Assembly: GCF_026212465.1 (NCBI RefSeq)
Contig: NC_080056.1
Span: forward strand, 22,341,732 to 22,405,731
DNA: 64,000 nt
Reading direction: 5' to 3'
Source: Amaranthus tricolor
Lineage: Eukaryota; Streptophyta; Magnoliopsida; Caryophyllales; Amaranthaceae
Shown here: positions 1 through 11,719 of the stretch, in pieces
How positions within the stretch are numbered: the stretch's first letter is position 1
Layout: every line of letters starts with the position of its first letter
The notes under the pieces: model-generated
What the model saw: only the letters and a program-made list of their open reading frames with translations
Database searches by the model: none
Told to the model about the DNA's origin: nothing
Made by a program: the position numbers and the translations under genes

Positions 1-1
1 A

Positions 2-2390
2 TATTGTGTTCGTCCTAATTCGGGTTTGATCTCTCCTGGCTCAAGTTGTGTTGTTAAAGGTGATTACTTTCTCCTTTTTTTTGGGTTAGTTTGTGATAAT
101 CTCGATTCTTTATATTACCTCAAGCACCTATCTCTGATTTCCCTGAAACTCCTTTTTGCGCCAAAACTATAATAATTTATCATAAAGAAGCCAATTCGAA
201 CACTTAGAAATATATTTGTCTTAAGTGGTTATAGGAGTCCGAGCAACATAGGTGTAATGATGTATAGTTCATTGATTAGATATAAGTATATGTATTATTA
301 CAAGAGGTTTGAGCATGTTTAGCATATTCGATCGCATAGCATTTTGAAAAATTAAGACCTTAATTATTAAATTATGTGGTATATGTCAATTTTTTAAGAT
401 ACAAAGTTGTTTGCAAAATTTTATAATTTTTGAAATTGCACAGGGTCTTCAAAGAATTTGTCAATTTTTCTCTGCATCCGTGTATTTTGTTACTTATTTT
501 ATGCTAAAAATTGGGTGTTCTTTAGTTAGTATGCAGGCTCAAAAGGATTATCCTGCTCCTTTGCCAAAAGACAAGTTTTTAGTTCTAAGTATGATTGCAC
601 CAGTTGGTATGAATGCTGAAGATATTACATCTGAATTGGTATGATCAAATTTTTATAGCTTTATGTAATTGTTTGTTGAAGAGCAAAAGGTAAAAGAGGG
701 AGTTTTAAATGAGCTACTTTTGACAATGTAGTTCAGAAAAGAGAAAGGCTATGATGTTGAAGAGCTTAAGCTGAGGGTAGTTTTTGTTACCGCGGATCCA
801 CCATCACCCATAGCTGAAGTTTCGGAAGAAGATTTTTCTCCCGAAGCACACGAACTTCAGAAATCGGAGCGTAATAATTATATAATGGACTTATTTGATG
901 CTGTAAGTAATAGTTTCTACTCTTGGGAATCATTCCATTACTTTGCTACTTGTGCTACCTTACAAGTTTTATTGATTTGATTGTGTTTCAGGCAACAATA
1001 AGCATAGGTGAGTCTGAAGATCAATTTTTCAAGGTCTGAAATCTTGCCACTTCATATTACTGCGATACTTATTGGTGTTTGGCCGTAAAAGATTACATAT
1101 CAGATCAATGATTATTGTTCATGGCTTCATTAGTTCATTAGGTCCACTTAAGTATTAGGGTTATGGTATGTATAGTATACTTGTGTCATACTTACTATAA
1201 CTCATATACTAAGGGTTATCAGAAGGGTTATAGAAAATTTGTACACGAATTCAAACTTCCTTGAATTAATAAAGTACTCCATAATGTGATTTTATGTATA
1301 TCAATTCAGGAATCAAACGCTGATAGAGAGGACGAGGAGGAGCTTTTTCTGGTAATTTATCTTCCCAATTTGCATTTTGTAGGAAATGCTAATGATCGTG
1401 TTGTTTGGAGTTGGAATGTTCTTGTTCAGTTCTTTCCAACTATAAAACTACTTGATCGTTTGGGTCATGTGGTTCAATTTGGTTGCAAGGAAGCAGTAAA
1501 TTCAGTATTACTTCATGGATGTCTCTGTAGCTAATCACTTTGATGTGTATTGCAGGCAGCAGAATCTTCATTTGAATCCGAGAGAAAGCTTTCACAGGTA
1601 CAACATTATATGTATCTGGATATCAGATTCACACAAGGAACTATCCTTTAAATTTATAATAATTTTGTGGTGCCTGATGTAAACTATGAAATGTCATGGA
1701 AAGCTTGATAGGTTTAGTTTACGGACTCAAGTGGCTAATTGAATTGAACATTACTAATCTTGATAAGCAACAAAAGTTTTGATCGACAGAGTGCGTTTAT
1801 TCTGATTTTGGTCATTGATTAGCTCGATGAAACCGTGTTTGATCTTTCACTCTTTACTATATTCAGGATTGGGATAGAGTTTCCAAGCTGATTGAGGAGA
1901 GATCATTTATAAAGCTTGAAAACCAGGAGCTGCAATATGAAGCGGTTTGTCTTGCACCTGCTCCATGTTTTTTTAAGCATTTCATCATTCATTTCCGCTA
2001 AAGCGCAAGCATTAACGCTTCATTTTTGTGCTAAAGCACAAACATTGACACGTCATTAGCACTAAAGCACACACATTAACACTTCATTTGCACTGAAGTT
2101 TCACATATCTGTTGTAAACGTAATACATAATTATTTGTGTCAGATTTCGTGAGTGTCAAAAGCCAATCCTCAAATATTTATCTTTGTCAAGTAGATAGAA
2201 TCCGAACCTTTGTACTTCCGATTAATTCTTCCTTCAAGAAAACCTGCTTATTTGATCTTAATTGTTAATGTTTTTATGGCAGGAAATGATAAGGAAACGG
2301 ATCTACAGGAGTAGCAGCAATCATGGTGTAATTCTGTTTGTGGTGTTAGCCTGTTTCCTCGGCATTGTGGTTGGTTATGTGATTAGGTAG
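2..2390 (+). CDS. VAP27-type vesicle-associated membrane protein, 3' eight exons (5' partial)
   Basis: Eight exons read through one frame: 2-59, 526-638, 732-902, 992-1033, 1310-1351, 1556-1597, 1867-1944 and 2283-2390, all with GT donors and AG acceptors, giving 217 codons and a TAG stop. The first exons encode the end of an MSP domain (PNSGLISPGSSC, then VSMQAQKDYP and KLRVVFVTADPPSP), matching the plant VAP27 family, which tethers the ER to the plasma membrane and binds FFAT-motif partners. An acidic linker, a short coiled coil (KLIEERSFIKLENQELQ) and a C-terminal tail anchor (VILFVVLACFLGIVVGYVIR) follow. The start codon and first MSP exons lie left of the window. Three successive linker exons are each exactly 42 nt and phase 0. 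No frame damage is visible, so this is probably a working gene. The family call is firm; the exact paralogue is not determined. Confidence 0.93.
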
Positions 2391-2771
2391 ACTTTTCCAG
2401 TACCATTGGTAAAATTTTCTTCACCACTCTGTAAACAAGGGACAACTTCATTTTATGTCATGAATAGGTTGAATTTGTAACATCATCTTTCTTACTATTA
2501 AAACTAGTATTTTTAGTTTTATACTTCTGCTTCTGCCCATTGTATAGAACATGTTCATGTCTGAACATTTATTTGTTTTTCAATAAATGGTCTAGTTCCG
2601 AAAATTAAAGGGATCTTACTAAGTCTAGTATTTAGATGATTTAAAAACAGATTTTTGTCAAATCTAAGTTCATAAATTCATTAACAATGGAAAAGAACAT
2701 AACATATATACTTTTAAAGAAACACAGTGTCCTCCTATGGAACTTGTTTCAATACAGAGTAATTTGTTTTT
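2391..2771. other. Intergenic stretch between convergent genes (3' UTRs)
   Basis: This stretch separates the VAP27 stop at 2390 from the stop of the minus-strand gene at 2772. It holds the presumed 3' UTRs of both. An AATAAA hexamer at 2582-2587 on the + strand is a candidate polyadenylation signal for VAP27. No ORF or repeat was recognised. Confidence 0.6.
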
Positions 2772-3630
2772 CTAAGTAGGAGTAAGAAACACAGTTGATG
2801 AATGATGATCTGGAATGTCGGAATCCGACAATAAAGAAACCAAACCCATAACTATGAAAATAACCCAAGCCCAAAAAACTATTCTTACACAACAATGAGT
2901 CTTGGTATCATCTCCATCACCATAACTGTCATCTTCTTCTATAACTCTTTTCTTCCCTTCCTTTTCCTCCAAACCCCTATTCGTATCACCGTCTTTTACG
3001 ATCCCTTCAAGTTCTTCACCCACATCCTTGTCATCAGAACTGCACTTTTCTTCTTCAACATCTTCATTTACTATCAACATCTTCATTTACTATCCCTCCA
3101 AATTCCATATATCCATCCTCATCCTCATCCTCATCCTCATCATAACCACCAACAAATTCCGGATTTTCATACACCTTAAACGTCATCCTAGGATAATTTC
3201 CATTATTAAAATGATCATCGAGTTCATCTTCATCATCATCACGATCATAAACTTGATCTTGATCTTGATCAAGGCAGGAATCAATGTTGGAACACATAAT
3301 AGGGTCATAGGACTCAACGGATGACGAAGTGGAGCGAGCATTGGATGATAAAGCATGTAGACAGTTTTGAAGGAGTTGGACACGGTGAATCATCTGGAAC
3401 AAGTGACGGGTCTCGGTGGGATTAGAATCCGGGTTTGTTTTCATAGCCAATTCAGCATTAATCATTTTGTTGATGAATATTATATCCTTGTTAATCTTTT
3501 CAGAAACCGAATTTATTGGGGGTGTTGATGGCGAGTTGAGTAAGTCAGAGATAATTTTAGTGAGTTTAGATTGCAAGCCATCAAATTTCTTGTTTAGGAT
3601 TGAATATTTCTTCTCCATCTCTTCCTCCAT
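2772..3630 (-). pseudogene. Acidic coiled-coil protein with C-terminal membrane segment, frameshifted
   Basis: The ATG at 3630 opens a 188-codon frame that ends at 3064. It has a coiled-coil N-terminus (MEEEMEKKYSILNKKFDGLQ), a middle helical region (HLFQMIHRVQLLQNCLHAL) and a very acidic D/E-rich part with DQDQDQ and DEDEDEDEDG runs. The next frame (3086-2772) carries more acidic sequence, then a cysteine pair and one membrane segment (VRIVFWAWVIFIVMGLVSLL) near the C-terminus. The two frames meet at a perfect 19-bp tandem duplication; with one copy the frame would run through to about 284 residues. The layout recalls plant DUF7610-type proteins, but this is tentative and no function is assigned. 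It is convergent with VAP27. The frameshift may be a real null allele, a recent duplication or an assembly error. Confidence 0.7.
3057..3094. repeat. Perfect 19-bp tandem duplication breaking the reading frame
   Basis: Two identical 19-bp copies lie back to back (3057-3075 and 3076-3094; + strand unit aacatcttcatttactatc). Nineteen is not a multiple of three, so the second copy shifts the minus-strand frame, producing ...IVNEDV followed by DSK and a stop. The alternative frame repeats IVNEDV and then continues. Confidence 0.95.
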
Positions 3631-3784
3631 TTCTATCTTGTCTGTAAATTTCTATATTACACTTTTTTAAATATTTTTATAGGGTGGTTATTAGTTACAT
3701 GAGTTTTATTGGCGGTTTTTGTAAAGGTTGGGAATAAGACGGTTAAGGAAAAGACACAGTTGTTGGCGCCTAGAGGTGTTCATT

Positions 3785-4110
3785 CGGTTGATCGAGTCGG
3801 TTTCGGACGGGTGTTATTCGGTTCGGTTGCATTTCGGATCGGTTATTTTTCGGCTGTGTGTTATAACGGGTCACACTCGGGTCGAGTCGGTTAGTCACGG
3901 TTCGGTTAGAGATCGGTTATTCAAGCTATCGGGTTTGCATCAGTTCGGTGTCGGTTGAAGTTCGTGTCGAGTGTCAATCGGTCTCGGGTTGTCATCGATT
4001 ACTAATTGGTTCGGTTTTTTCGGGTATAGATCGGGTTCGAGCTTTATTTTTCGAGTAATTATCGGTTACGGATAACTATTGATCGGGTCAATATCGAAAT
4101 AAGTTAATAG
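3785..4110. repeat. Degenerate TCGGTT/TCGGGT subterminal array, left side of hAT-1
   Basis: Dozens of TCGGTT, TCGGGT and TTCGGTTCGG words occur in both orientations. A matching array lies at 5985-6380 at the other end of hAT-1. Dense short subterminal motifs of this kind are typical transposase-binding regions of hAT elements. Short ORFs here are translations of the repeat and are not genes. Confidence 0.75.
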
Positions 4111-4184
4111 TCAGGTTTTTAATTGATGTATGCTCATTTACTTACAAAAAATAATTACCGATTTTTTTATCAGATATAGCAGAT

Positions 4185-5762
4185 AGGGGTGTCAAACAGG
4201 TCGGGTAGGGTCATTTTCAGGTTCGGGTCATATATAAATGGGTCAATAAACCCTTGACCTGAACCTGACCCATTTAATTAAATGGGTCAAAAATTGAAAC
4301 CCCGACATGATCTGTAGCAGATCGGGTCAACCTGCTAATGACCCATTTAACCTGCTTTTTTTTTTAGGTTATAAAATTCATATATTTCAGGTCATTTGAC
4401 CCATTTAACCTTAATTAAAGGCTTCCTCCAAAAATAAACGTATGCCACTTAATGCAGCGAGCACACGGTATTCTTTAGTAAAAGGCGAAAGAATAGTTCA
4501 ATTTGTGCTCACGGCGTGGCTGCGTAAGTTGATATGAGATCTGTGGAAGTGATTTAAAGGATTTTTCTTTTATTAGTATCTTTCATAGCCGATGTGGGAC
4601 AACTTCTTTTGTTATTGAAAGTCATCTTCAGCTGACAAAATTGCAAACTTGACATCTGACTATCTGATTGACTAATTATATTGTAAGTGAGATTGAATAT
4701 TGTAAGTTTAATCAAGTTGAGTGAATGAAACTTATCAAAACAATCGATTAGATTATTATAGACTTACAGTCTTACATAGTTTTGAAGTTTTTTAAGTATA
4801 ATAAAACCTAAAACTAACTAAAATAAACTATTAGAAATATAGTATTAGTCTATATATTAATTAATATTAATCAATTAGATACTTAATCGATCGTTTAATA
4901 AAGATTTAATTGGAACTTGTCTAATATAGACTTGAAGCTATGTCGTTAAATTGTAAGTGAGATTGAATATTGTAAGTTTGATCAAGTTGAATGAACAAAA
5001 CTAATCAAAACAATCTATTAGACTATCATAGACTTATTGTCTTACATAAATACTTAATCGATAGTATATTAAAGATTTAATTGTAACTTGCAAGTTGTCA
5101 ATTATTATGAATTCAACGAAATTAAACCACTAATAACGAATTAAAATTTTATTTAATTATGTTTACATAATATATAAGTTATTTAATAACCTCATAATTA
5201 TAAATAATTCTTATTCAATTTTATTGCTAATTAGCTTTTTTAAGAAAATATTTATTAAAATAGTATTTACCATTAATTAAATTTAAGCTATTGATAATGT
5301 ATAATGTGGATGAATGAATGGTTTTGATAATGTCCACCTCTTCTATCCTTAAAAAACTTTCAATAACCAATTACATACAACTATAAATGTCACATGGATT
5401 TTGGATTTTAACCATTGATTTCAAAATGGTTTCAATCTTAGCCCTTCATTAATATTGAAAGTGTTGTCCTTCTTAGCTTTAGTTTTTTAATATTTAGCTT
5501 TGAAAGTGTGTACATATATAGAATACATTCAAGATTGAATTAGTATATAATTATTTTTTATTGCTTTAGCCATGGATTCAATTACTCCAATAACTGTGTT
5601 TTGAATTAGTATATAATTGTATTTTATTTAAATAGGGATGGACTTTGAAAATGAAATACCTAGTCCGAAAACTCCTGTTACTCCAATAATTAATTTCGAA
5701 AATAATGAAGATGTTGAATGTGAAGAGGGTTAGCAGGTCGGGTCAGCTTTTGCCAGCCCTAA
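4185..5762 (+). mobile_element. hAT-like deletion derivative (hAT-2) nested in hAT-1
   Basis: The left end AGGGGTGTCAAA at 4185 pairs with AGGGCTGGCAA read inward from about 5760 on the minus strand. The flanks TAGCAGAT (4177-4184) and TAGGCAGAT (5763-5771) look like an 8-bp duplication with one inserted base. GGGTCA/TGACCC words cluster just inside the left end (4197-4400) and a GGTCGGGTCAGC patch lies near the right end. A leader and short coding remnant (5638-5733) remain but no transposase body, suggesting a large internal deletion. Confidence 0.6.
5638..5733 (+). pseudogene. N-terminal remnant of a possible hAT transposase ORF
   Basis: An ATG opens 31 codons starting MDFENEIPSPKTPVTPI, acidic and Thr/Pro-rich, then a stop at 5731-5733 just before the right terminal repeat of hAT-2. 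A shorter similar start (MDSITPITV) lies about 65 bp upstream. Acidic, Pro/Ser/Thr-rich leaders are usual at the N-terminus of plant hAT transposases, and the position fits an internally deleted element. Identification rests on context only. Confidence 0.35.
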
Positions 5763-5788
5763 TAGGCAGATCAATTTATTTCAATTAG

Positions 5789-5792
<4 letters not shown>

Positions 5793-5877
<85 letters not shown>
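5793..5877. repeat. (TA)n microsatellite
   Basis: Uninterrupted alternating TA of about 85 bp, inside hAT-1 and just right of hAT-2. Length is likely variable between individuals and hard to assemble. Confidence 0.95.
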
Positions 5878-5879
<2 letters not shown>

Positions 5880-6426
5880 TGTATGCAATCTCTTCTGTAT
5901 AGAACTTGTGTTCTTCCTTTTTTCGTATTATTAGAAAAATGAAATTGGACTTAATTTGCTAAAATTAGGTGAAAATTTGATTAGGATTTATAACAGTTCG
6001 ATTTACAATCGGTTCGGGTTTGTATCAGTTCGGGTTAAAAACAGTTCGATTAATAATCGATTCGGGTTTGTATCAGTTCGGGTTAAAAACAGATCGATCT
6101 TAATCGATTTTAGTCAGGTTACATTCGGTTACGTGCATAATTCGGGTCGGATTTGACTCGGGTCGATCACTGTTCAGTTCGGGTAACATCGGTTAAGGTT
6201 TATATGTCGGTTATAAAATTCGGTTGCAGTTCGAGTTCGATTTTGCCCTTTTCGGTTATCAAACGGTTCGAGTGAAGTATCGGTTCGGGTAATTGCGGTT
6301 CGGTAAACCTTAAAAACTTACATTTTTTCGGGTCGGATAATTTTCGATTTCGGATCGGATTCTCGGGTCGGGTTTGTTTTGAACAGCTCTATTGGCGCCA
6401 AAGTTGAAAACAGATTATTTTTAATA

Positions 6427-6695
6427 CTTCCTCCAATTCTTTTCAGTTGTCCTATTTATTTTTGGCATACTATCTAATGCACTAGTTCAATTCTAAATAT
6501 CTCTAATTGTGCATAATTAAAAATTATAAAAATTTAATACTAATAAAATTTTACATTGAGACGAATTAAATAAAATCCCACAAGACTATATTTTAACGTC
6601 TACATTAAAAATAAAATACAAATTAAGAGTAATCGATGAATAGTGTTAAAAAACTAAAAAACTAAATGGATAACTGAAAAAAAATTGAAAGGGAG
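6427..6695. mobile_element. Stowaway-like MITE
   Basis: A 269-bp element is flanked by TA (6425-6426 and 6696-6697). The left end CTTCCTCCAATTCTTTTCAG pairs with CTCCCTTTCAATTTTTTTTC read from the right end on the minus strand, and both continue into cagttrtcc. CTCCCTCC-type ends with a TA duplication characterise Tc1/mariner-derived Stowaway MITEs. No coding capacity. Confidence 0.72.
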
Positions 6696-7353
6696 TATAT
6701 TGTTTATAAAATTATAACTACTATATATTACTTCATTATAATTTCTCAACTTTGTGTGACTCGCAAGTTTCAATGTTTCTTACTAACCAAACCAACGAAT
6801 TAAAATGGTGTATTAGATTATAAATTTTTAGTGTGTTTTATCCAGTCAGGGGCGTATTTATTTTGGGGCACTCCTGGCACGTGCCCCAGCTGCAAATTTA
6901 GAAAAACTTAAAATTCTTGAAATTGGCTGGGAAAGCATATGGCCAAGGCATGTATTTTGTAATGCTAATAAGAAATATTACCCCTCTCTCTTCTCTCTCC
7001 TAACAATAAAAGTATAAAACCCTAAGACCTAAAACCTACCCAATCAGCAACGACGGATGCCGTCCCGACCTCAGCCACCACCGCCGCCTATCTCCAGTCG
7101 CCTGTTGCCTGTTGCCATGGCCAGCAGCCGCCTGCCACCACTGTATGGCTGTCTTAACACTTTTATTTTCTTTTTTCCCCCTCTTGTTTCTTCTTTGTTT
7201 TCATATAAAGTCCTTTTAATTAGTGCAAAGGTAAGGTATAAATATGTATTTTTAAGTCAATATCTATGGTAAAAATTTGAACTTTATGCTAAAATTTGAT
7301 AATTTTTAGTAGGTGTTCATTGAAATTTCACAACCAAGAGTAAATACTAAAAG

Positions 7354-7562
7354 TGTTATGATTGATGTAATAACTTATGAATGCATTGAGTTGTGTATTA
7401 CTATCCTTTGTAATAGTAACACATTTGTTTCCTCTTAATGTCTTGCACTATATATATGTGCAAGTTCTTGTAATACTGGGATAGAATTGAAATAGAAGAT
7501 AAATCGATATAAGTTTATCCCTTATACTACATTTCTCCTTATATTCTTCCTACCTTTTAACA
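7354..7562 (+). repeat. Left LTR of copia-A
   Basis: This 209-bp LTR runs TGTTATG...TTTTAACA. A near-identical copy begins at 16103 and is split by CACTA-5. Both share the block ttgcactatatatatgtgca, a small palindromic stretch. The bases after it, cgttatcaaca, occupy the primer-binding position but are not the canonical initiator-Met site. Confidence 0.93.
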
Positions 7563-7649
7563 CGTTATCAACATCAATTTTTATTCTCAAAAATCCAAGA
7601 AGGTAATATTTTTTTTTTTCAATACATTGTAATATTTTTTAGCCACAAT

Positions 7650-8364
7650 ATGAACCAACAATCAAACGGCATCAATATTATTATTCAAGTTGTTACTAAC
7701 ACCGTTCTATACTTTATCCTTGAAAAAAAATTGTATATCTGTTACTACCAACCCAGCTAATAGTGGTTTAAACCAACTGCGAAGACATAATCCAAATAAT
7801 ACCCATATAAATGAAAACTCAATGCCAAGTTCTAATAATGCAACTAATCCACCAGCACAACCACCTACTAATCAGCCGCCACAATCTACTGATAACCCAC
7901 CAGTCCAACCTACTAATGATCCCACTGTCCCACAAGAATGTAATAAAAGGAAAAAGATAGAACTCAATACCCTGTAATTAACAGGAAACAATTTTATACA
8001 ATGGGCTTCAAATGTAAAATTATATCTAAAAGGAAAAAGTTTATCATACACAATAATTGAACTTAATCCCGCCGACAAAGGAAAGGGTATTGAAAGATAT
8101 CCCATAAAAATTGACGAAGATAAGGCAAAAGCTGCATCAATTTTGAAACATCATTTAACCGAAAGTCTCAAACACGAATACACTAATTATGAGGACCCAA
8201 AATTACTTTGGGAAGAGCTAAATGAGAGATTTGGCCATAATAAAAGTGTACTTCTCCCAAAGGCCATCGATGAATGACGAGAGTTAAGATTTCAAGATTT
8301 CAAATCAATTAGTGATTATAATTCAGCCCTTCATCTAATAAAATCAAAATTGATCTATTGTGGA
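7650..8364 (+). pseudogene. copia-A gag, 5' part
   Basis: Translation from about 7975 gives LTGNNFIQWASNVKLYLKGK, then a long stretch typical of the copia gag UBN2 region (ILKHHLTESLKHEYTNYEDP, LWEELNERFGH). It ends at IYCGQI where the solo LTR interrupts it; the next gag residues resume after 11719. Upstream codons are Pro/Thr/Asn-rich. In-frame stops occur before LTGNN and at 8276-8278. Gag forms the virus-like particle. Confidence 0.8.
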
Positions 8365-8369
8365 CAAAT

Positions 8370-11300
8370 TGTAACAAGAGCGGCAATCTCGATATATAAT
8401 TAACATTTAATAATAATGTTTAATATAAAAAAAATATTGCGGAAGTCTCAAAATGCCGAATTGTAAAAACTTTAAATAATAAAACTGAAATTGTTTAAAA
8501 CAAAAGTAAAATATTATTACCTCTGATAAGAAATATTGTTTGCTCAAAAAGAAAAAAAAATACATCATCATCAAGTCATCAATAAAGATACAAAAAACAG
8601 CTAAGTTCTCGATAAATAGTAATTGCTGCGGCTTGGATCGGAACCTGAACTAAATCCTGCAAAATGCTGCCATCCATGATATGGATGACAGCCGATTGAA
8701 TCGGTCAGCGCTTAACGCCAAGCATAACTTCCTATCCAGCTCAAAATACGGAAATCATACGGTACATTTACAAAATAATAATTTAAGTACGAACTTATAC
8801 TTAATTGACACCACCGTATACTTTAACCATGTTCTTTTTCTGTTACATACTTTTAAGTCATTAAGATACCATTATCGATCCGGACAGAAGTACGTTACTG
8901 CCACTTATACAATTCGGTAATCTTAACACTTGAGTAAGTTCATTTGGTTAATACTCATACCCGTACCATGCATCATAGCATCAACACTAATCAAGTTTAT
9001 CACTGATCAACAAGCACATCAATATGACATCTGATATATGTAAGGGTCTGGTTAGGTGAGAACCGTAGTCCAAAACCCTAACTGTGGTGGGAGTCGTCAC
9101 CCCTCCAATACAATATTTATGCTCGAGCTCTACAGGATAGGTAGCGAATCCCCTGTCTTACACCGCATTTTACGTGCCGGCCAACACGGACGCCGGGATT
9201 TCACATGCCGGTCCATGGTTCGATATTACCTTACTATCAGGGTCATTCATTTAATACATTTCACACAAGTACATCACATTTTTATTACTCCAAGTTGACT
9301 TTGAATTTGAATTTGACCAACCTAAGTGGTAACTTCATTTATTTAATATAATTCTTGATCATAACGTTTGATTTACCTTTACGTCTTTATATATTCATTA
9401 CTTAATTTTTACACATTAAATTTTATTTATAACTTTATTTTAATAGGTCAATTCACACTAATAACTTAATATTTTATTAATAGTATCCAAATTAGTATTT
9501 TCCACAAGTAGCTACTAAAATATATTTCTCTTGAAATAAGTTTCCAAAATTAAAATTTCCAACTTTAAAATAAATAAAACTTTATTCTCCTCACAAAATC
9601 AAACATTCTAATTAAAACTCAAGTTAAACTGCAACCTTTGGATAAGTTCAAAATTCAACAAGTTTACTAAAAATAATTATTTCAAGTTTGGAAGAATAAG
9701 TAAACTTATTAGATTCGCAAAAATCAACATTCTAGTTATAAAACAAATAAAACTTATAATTTCACAAAAATCAATATTTCACACATAGTTTAAGAACAAG
9801 TTTACTAAAAATACTTTTACATCTTTTTATATAAATTTTGGTCAAATAGTTAGCAGATAAAATATTATTTTGTACTAAATAGTAATTAAATGTCACAAAA
9901 GTTATTTTTTTATTTTTAATTATGAAATCTCATATATTCAAGAAAATCACTTCAATATTTAATAACTTATAAAGCTTTCTCAAAAATAACTTTTAAGATT
10001 TTATTTTAATATTATCACAAAATAGCTTATAATAATATAAAAAAAATAAATCAAACTCTTTTTTCTTTTTAATATGATAATGGTTGAATGGCATATGAGT
10101 ATTTTGGGGCCTTTTTCGCTAACAAAACAACTTCATTTAATTTATTATAGTAAATTCAAGATTTAAATAATTAACATCACCACTTAAAAAAAAATAAAAA
10201 ATTTTACACAATAACTTAGAAATTTACTATCACTTTAAGGATAAACTTAAATCTCAGAATAAAGTATAATAACAATATTCTTAATATAATCATACTTAGT
10301 AAAATACATTCAAAAAAATTAACTTACTACCTTATAAACTAGTTTGAAGGCTAACATAAACATATTAATACAAAATTCTAACATAAAATAAATTCTTAAA
10401 TATAATAACATTTCTAATGTAACACATAACTCTCAAATATACTAGCACTAGTTTATAACATAAATCATGCTTAATATCACTAGAATATAATTTTGCACTC
10501 AACTTCCTAAACTTGTTCAAAGATTATTAAATTAACATACTAAAAATACTTTTAGCATATACTTACTTAATATAATCTTGATCATAATTTCATTAAACTA
10601 ACTTCCACTAAAATATATCAACATATTTCATACTTTGCATATTATAAAGTAAATATAATGTAAAATTCCACAAAAAGAGTAGGGTAAGAAGTTATACCAT
10701 ACTAACACCAAGGATTAGTACTAAGTACTAATTGGGAAAATAATAAGAAATAAGATCCTCCAAGATAGATAATAATGCTCCAAAGATAATTAATTCCAAC
10801 TCCCAAAATAATGATGATGATTTAAGCTAAATAAAGAGTGTTCTAAGCTCCATGTTCTTTAATTTTTTTCAATTAATAAAGGTATCAATGTAGTAAGATT
10901 TTAATCAAGTGAAAATATAAGAAAGAATGTTAGAAAGATTTGATGATGGTGGTGTAAATGATCTCATGGCTAAGGGGGGTATTTATAATGGGTTTGGGCA
11001 ACTTTGTAGTTCATTAGATTGTATGAAAAAGAGTGTTAGGAGTATAGAAGAAGGTTAACTTGTGTAAGTGATTTAGAGTGTGTAAAAGAATGTGTAAGAG
11101 TTGTCGTGTGTAAGTGAATGTGTAAGAGTTTGGAGTGTGTAAGAGTTTGGAGTGTAGAAGAAGGTTAGCTTGTGTACGCAAATGGTGATAGCTTGTGTTA
11201 GTGATGAACATCATGGGTTACCATAGAAAGGATTTTGGTTCATCAAAATTTTGTTCTAGTATGTACAAGTGAATACACCTTAAAATAATGGGTAAATTTG

Positions 11301-11714
11301 ATCATGAAAATATGTAGTTTATTTAAAATTTTGCATAAACTATACTTAATGTTGAAAAATACAACTCATTTTTATGTATAAAATAATTATATCAAAATTT
11401 TAAGGTTAAAATAATAAGTAGTAATGTTAGTTTAAGGAAGAAAGTTAAAAAGTAACGTTTTACAAAATCGTGAATATAATAATAATATTTTACTTTTCGT
11501 ACTATAAAATAATAAAATAATATTTTAGTGCTTATAAAAAGATTTTAAACAAAATACTATTTTAAAGTTTAATATTTGAAAGAAATTACAAAATCGGAAA
11601 AGATTTAGGAATTAAAGATGGTTTGAAATGGATAATCAAAGGATTACAGATTTGAATTGAAAATTCGGAATAATTAATCGGAAGATTAAAATTAAAAATT
11701 TTGAGTCTGTTACA
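8370..11714 (-). mobile_element. 3.3-kb solo LTR inserted in copia-A gag
   Basis: The segment begins TGTAACA and ends TGTTACA, and is bounded by the 5-bp duplication CAAAT (8365-8369 and 11715-11719). Joining the flanks restores the gag reading (CGQ then IITGEE), so the limits are firm. There is no coding sequence, primer-binding site or second LTR, which fits a solo LTR left by LTR-LTR recombination of a long-LTR element, probably Ty3/gypsy. Orientation is uncertain; minus is preferred because the TGTAACAGACTCAAAA end resembles gypsy LTR starts. A GC-richer block lies at 9050-9240. The rest is A/T-rich with nothing else recognised. Confidence 0.83.
11038..11205. repeat. Degenerate short tandem repeat inside the solo LTR
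   Basis: Words such as gtgtaagagtttggagt and agtgtagaagaaggtta recur about every 17 to 30 bp. The array lies near the right end of the solo LTR and has no coding meaning. Confidence 0.6.
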
Positions 11715-11719
11715 CAAAT

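Larger units (their letters stand above)
3771..6391. mobile_element. Non-autonomous hAT transposon (hAT-1)
   Basis: The ends are TAGAGGTGTTCA (3771-3782) and, on the other strand at 6391, TAGAGCTGTTCA: 11 of 12 bases match. They are flanked by a perfect 8-bp target duplication TTGGCGCC (3763-3770 and 6392-6399). TIR type and 8-bp duplication are diagnostic of hAT elements. The body is mostly degenerate TCGGTT/TCGGGT subterminal repeats and contains another hAT-like element at 4185-5762. No transposase is present. The left end lies 141 bp upstream of the ATG of the minus-strand coiled-coil gene, so it probably sits in that gene's promoter or 5' UTR. Confidence 0.87.

Noticed and set aside
3028..3324. 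Plus-strand Ile/Leu-rich ORFs over the coiled-coil gene
   Set aside because: They are antisense to GAT/GAA-rich codons; the minus-strand frame has the coherent protein features.
3709..3958. Two overlapping plus-strand ORFs rich in Gly, Val and Arg
   Set aside because: They are translations of the TCGGTT/TCGGGT repeats of hAT-1.
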